Positions 61,762-64,000 of a DNA stretch of 64,000 nucleotides are shown here, one piece after another. How positions within the stretch are numbered: the first letter of the stretch is position 1; every line of letters begins with the position of its first letter. A program made the position numbers and the translations under genes. The stretch is from NCBI RefSeq assembly GCF_000935125.1, contig NZ_JRKI01000061.1, positions 558,001 to 622,000 on the forward strand, given 5' to 3'. The notes under the pieces are model-generated. The model was not told where the DNA came from and did not search any database. It saw nothing but the letters and a program-made list of their open reading frames with translations. The DNA is from Streptomyces natalensis ATCC 27448. GTDB lineage: Bacteria; Actinomycetota; Actinomycetes; Streptomycetales; Streptomycetaceae.

Positions 61762-63215
61762 CCGGTTTACGTACCGGACCGCAAAACGGCACGGACGCCG
61801 CGCAGCTGAGCCGGCGCGGGCTGCTGGCGGGTCTCGGCGGCGTCCCGCTGGCGGCGGCCGCCGGGACGCCCGACGGCGGCCGCCAGGAGCGCCCGAGGGC
61901 CCCGGGAGGGCCGCCGCGGCTGCGGGGCGAGAGGCGCACCACCGTGCTGCGCGGCGCGGAGCTGGTGCTGACCATGGACCCCGGGATCGGCAGCGGCGAG
62001 CTGGGCGAGCTCGACGGCGGCACCGACGTCCTGCTGCACGACGGCCGGATCGCCGCCCTGGGCAGGGGCCTTCCCGTACCGCGCGGTGCGCGGGTGGTGG
62101 ACGCCGCCGGGCAGCTGGTGCTGCCCGGCGGCGTCGACCTCCACAACCATCTGTGGCAGTCCAGCATCCGCGGCGGCTGCGCCACCCAGGACCTCTACGG
62201 CTGGATGGCCGGCTGCGAGCGCATCACCCTGCCCCGGATCGGCCCCCGGGACATGTACCGCTTCGTCCATCTGGCGGCCCTCGACGCCCTGGCGACGGGC
62301 GTGACCACCGTCGTCGACTGGGTGCACCCGATCCCGTACGACACCAGCGAGCGCTATGTGCGCGCGCTGGACGACGCCGGGCTGCGGTTCGTCTACGCCG
62401 CGGCGCAGGGCCCGGACGCCATCGCCCTCGTGCCGAAGGTCAAGAAGGACCTTCTCGACCCGCTGCCGCTGGCGTCGGCGCAGGTGGCGGTGCGTGCGGG
62501 GATGCCGGCGCTGACGGAGCTGCGGCAGTTCCGCGAGGTCGCCCGGGACCTCGGTGTGATGGTCAACGCGCATGTCCTCGAAAACCGCAGGGACCGCAAG
62601 GACGAGCCGATCCGCTCGCTGCGCGAGAGCGGCGTCTTCGGGCCGGACCTGCTGATGAACCATGCGGTCCACCTCACCGACGAGGAGATCGCGCTGAGCG
62701 GCGAGCACGAGGTGCGGGTCGCGCACTGTCCGCTGAGCAATATGCGCCTGGCGTCCGGCATCATGCCGCTGCCCGCGCTGCACCGGTGCGGTGTACGCGC
62801 CGGGCTCGGGCACGACGGCGGCACCAATGACACCTCCGACATGTTCGGTGTGATGAAGGCGGCGGTCGGGCTCCAGCGGGCGCGGCACGAGGACGCCGGG
62901 ATCCATCCGACGATCCCGGCCGTGCTGCGGATGGCGACGCTGGGCGGCGCGGAGTGTCTGGGCATGGCCGACCGGATCGGCTCGCTGACGCCCGGCAAAC
63001 GCGCCGATGTGCTGGTCCTGGACCCCGCCACCCTGAACTTCGCCCCGCGTTTCGACTGGACCAGCCAGATCGTGCTCAACGGCCAGCCGCCGAACGTCAG
63101 TTACGTCTTCGTCGACGGGCATCTGCGCAAGGCGGCGGGCGAGCTGGTGGACGTGGACACCGCGCGGGTGGTCCGGGAGGCGGAACGGGCGGCGGCCCAC
63201 GTCCGGGAGGCGTGA
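61758..63215 (+). CDS. amidohydrolase with a Tat signal peptide
   Basis: 485 aa from GTG 61758, whose TG overlaps the sdhB stop. SRRGLLAGLGGVPLAAAAG (about 18-36) is a twin-arginine signal (S-R-R-x-L-L), so the enzyme is probably exported folded. The amidohydrolase fold follows: metal ligands VDLHNH (about 131-136), the His in VNAHVLEN, the HCPLSN motif and Asp in GHDGGTND, ending with a typical C-terminal GSLTPGKRADVLVLDP. The group includes cytosine, S-adenosylhomocysteine and melamine-type deaminases, so the substrate is open. Overlap with sdhB implies coupled translation; a functional link is not obvious. Confidence 0.85.
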   Translation: MTGLRTGPQNGTDAAQLSRRGLLAGLGGVPLAAAAGTPDGGRQERPRAPGGPPRLRGERRTTVLRGAELVLTMDPGIGSGELGELDGGTDVLLHDGRIAALGRGLPVPRGARVVDAAGQLVLPGGVDLHNHLWQSSIRGGCATQDLYGWMAGCERITLPRIGPRDMYRFVHLAALDALATGVTTVVDWVHPIPYDTSERYVRALDDAGLRFVYAAAQGPDAIALVPKVKKDLLDPLPLASAQVAVRAGMPALTELRQFREVARDLGVMVNAHVLENRRDRKDEPIRSLRESGVFGPDLLMNHAVHLTDEEIALSGEHEVRVAHCPLSNMRLASGIMPLPALHRCGVRAGLGHDGGTNDTSDMFGVMKAAVGLQRARHEDAGIHPTIPAVLRMATLGGAECLGMADRIGSLTPGKRADVLVLDPATLNFAPRFDWTSQIVLNGQPPNVSYVFVDGHLRKAAGELVDVDTARVVREAERAAAHVREA

Positions 63216-63875
63216 GCCGGGCTCGGGGAGGCGTGAGCCGGCCTCCGGGAGGCGTGAGCCGGGCTCGGGGAGGCGTGAGCCGGGCTCGGGGAGGCGTGAG
63301 CCGGGCTCGGGGAGGCGTGAGCCGGGCTCGGGGAGGCGTGAGCCGGGCTCGGGGAGGCGTGAGCCGGGCTCGGGGAGGCGTGAGCCGGGCTCGGGGAGGC
63401 GTGAGCCGGGCTCGGGGAGGCGTGAGCCGGGCTCGGGGAGGCGTGAGCCGGGCTCGGGGAGGCGTGAGCCGGGCTCGGGGAGGCGTGAGCCGGGCTCGGG
63501 GAGGCGTGAGCCGGGCTCGGGGAGGCGTGAGCCGGGCTCGGGGAGGCGTGAGCCGGGCTCGGGGAGGCGTGAGCCGGGCTCGGGGAGGCGTGAGCCGGGC
63601 TCGGGGAGGCGTGAGCCGGGCTCGGGGAGGCGTGAGCCGGGCTCGGGGAGGCGTGAGCCGGGCTCGGGGAGGCGTGAGCCGGGCTCGGGGAGGCGTGAGC
63701 CGGGCTCGGGGAGGCGTGAGCCGGGCTCGGGGAGGCGTGAGCCGGGCTCGGGGAGGCGTGAGCCGGGCTCGGGGAGGCGTGAGCCGGGCTCGGGGAGGCG
63801 TGAGCCGGGCTCGGGGAGGCGTGAGCCGGGCTCGGGGAGGCGTGGGCCGGGCTCCGGGAGGCGTGGGCCGGCCCG
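63204..63875 (+). repeat. 32-copy 21-bp tandem repeat
   Basis: The unit GGGGAGGCGTGAGCCGGGCTC recurs 32 times without gaps. Copies 4 to 30 (63267-63833) are identical; the first three and last two differ by one or two bases. Each unit contains a short palindrome (GAGCC-G-GGCTC). The first copy covers the last codons and the TGA of the amidohydrolase, and every later copy repeats that TGA in the same frame. It fills the gap between the convergent amidohydrolase and minus-strand regulator genes. Confidence 0.95.
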
Positions 63876-63880
63876 CCGCC

Positions 63881-64000
63881 TCAGAACAGGCTCAGCAGCG
63901 CCTCCGTCGGGTCCGCCGGGGCCGAGTCGCCGTCGGGGAGGGGCAGTTCGAACCAGACGGTTTTGCCGCGGGGGGTGCGGCGGCTGCCCCAGCCGGTGCT
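63881..64000 (-). CDS. ATP-binding regulator (HATPase_c_2), 3' end only
   Basis: Only the last 39 codons are in the window. GWGSRRTPRGKTVWFELPLP is the C-terminal signature of the RsbW-like ATP-binding proteins that are common in Streptomyces. The stop codon lies six bases from the tandem-repeat array. The rest of the gene is beyond the window. Confidence 0.75.
   Translation of the reverse strand, partial: STGWGSRRTPRGKTVWFELPLPDGDSAPADPTEALLSLF

Noticed and set aside
63204..63875. CRISPR-like array
   Set aside because: Units are contiguous 21-bp copies with no unique spacers and no cas genes are present.

Overview
The window is high-GC actinobacterial chromosome and almost certainly Streptomyces. 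The evidence is the codon bias, GTG/TTG starts, leaderless genes and the gene set: a five-gene bldK-type peptide importer, mshB (mycothiol), a zinc-finger anti-sigma/ECF pair, an HTH-DUF5753/DUF397/ATPase regulatory cluster and chromosomal dap, sdh and tat genes. It is a vegetative core region. I see no prophage, transposase, tRNA, rRNA, CRISPR array or secondary-metabolite cluster.

Layout. 1-2.3 kb: MgtE-type CBS protein end, DUF1003 protein and the Fe-S/P-loop ATPase Mrp. 2.4-7.9 kb (minus): an envelope module of ECF sigma factor, membrane anti-sigma factor, HtrA-like protease and TatB, with a sigma-type GGAAC/CGTTA promoter in front of the sigma gene. 7.9-14.3 kb: O-methyltransferase, DUF3117 protein, enoyl-CoA hydratase, 3-methyladenine glycosylase, DivIVA-like protein, dihydropteroate synthase, LOG-family protein and dapE. 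14.3-19.9 kb: membrane-anchored lysozyme-like protein, small secreted protein, dapC, ferredoxin, GNAT and SirB1-family proteins. 19.9-20.4 kb: a 490-bp element with about 120-bp inverted arms. 20.4-26.3 kb: PP2C phosphatase, then an ABC exporter with sensor kinase and response regulator; the two-component halves are separated by two convergent genes for related small Asn/Gly/Ser-rich secreted proteins. 26.4-34.5 kb: proline-rich membrane protein with a YoaR-like domain, DUF6113 protein, MshB, a 64-aa membrane protein, an S9 peptidase and an integral membrane protein.

35-47 kb carries two complete oligopeptide ABC importers facing each other. The left one (plus) has the permease/binding protein/permease/ATPase/ATPase order of bldKABCDE; the right one (minus) has the binding protein/permease/permease/ATPase/ATPase order. 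47-52.7 kb is small accessory and regulatory genes: MarR regulator, TIGR03086 protein, COG4705 membrane protein, SitI3-like, DUF1330, DUF397, HTH-DUF5753 and an RsbW-like ATPase. 52.8-57.2 kb: TypA/BipA GTPase and a large solute-binding lipoprotein. 57.6-63.2 kb: a succinate dehydrogenase/fumarate reductase operon whose last gene is a Tat-signal amidohydrolase. The end holds 32 copies of a 21-bp tandem repeat that starts at the amidohydrolase stop codon, then the 3' end of an ATP-binding regulator gene on the minus strand.

How it fits together. Several genes concern the envelope and its export routes: the sigma/anti-sigma/HtrA/TatB group, DapC and DapE for diaminopimelate, a lysozyme-like protein and the peptide importers. 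The most unusual items are the secreted-protein pair inside the two-component locus, the 32-copy repeat, the long inverted repeat, and a 46-bp element present inside two unrelated coding regions.
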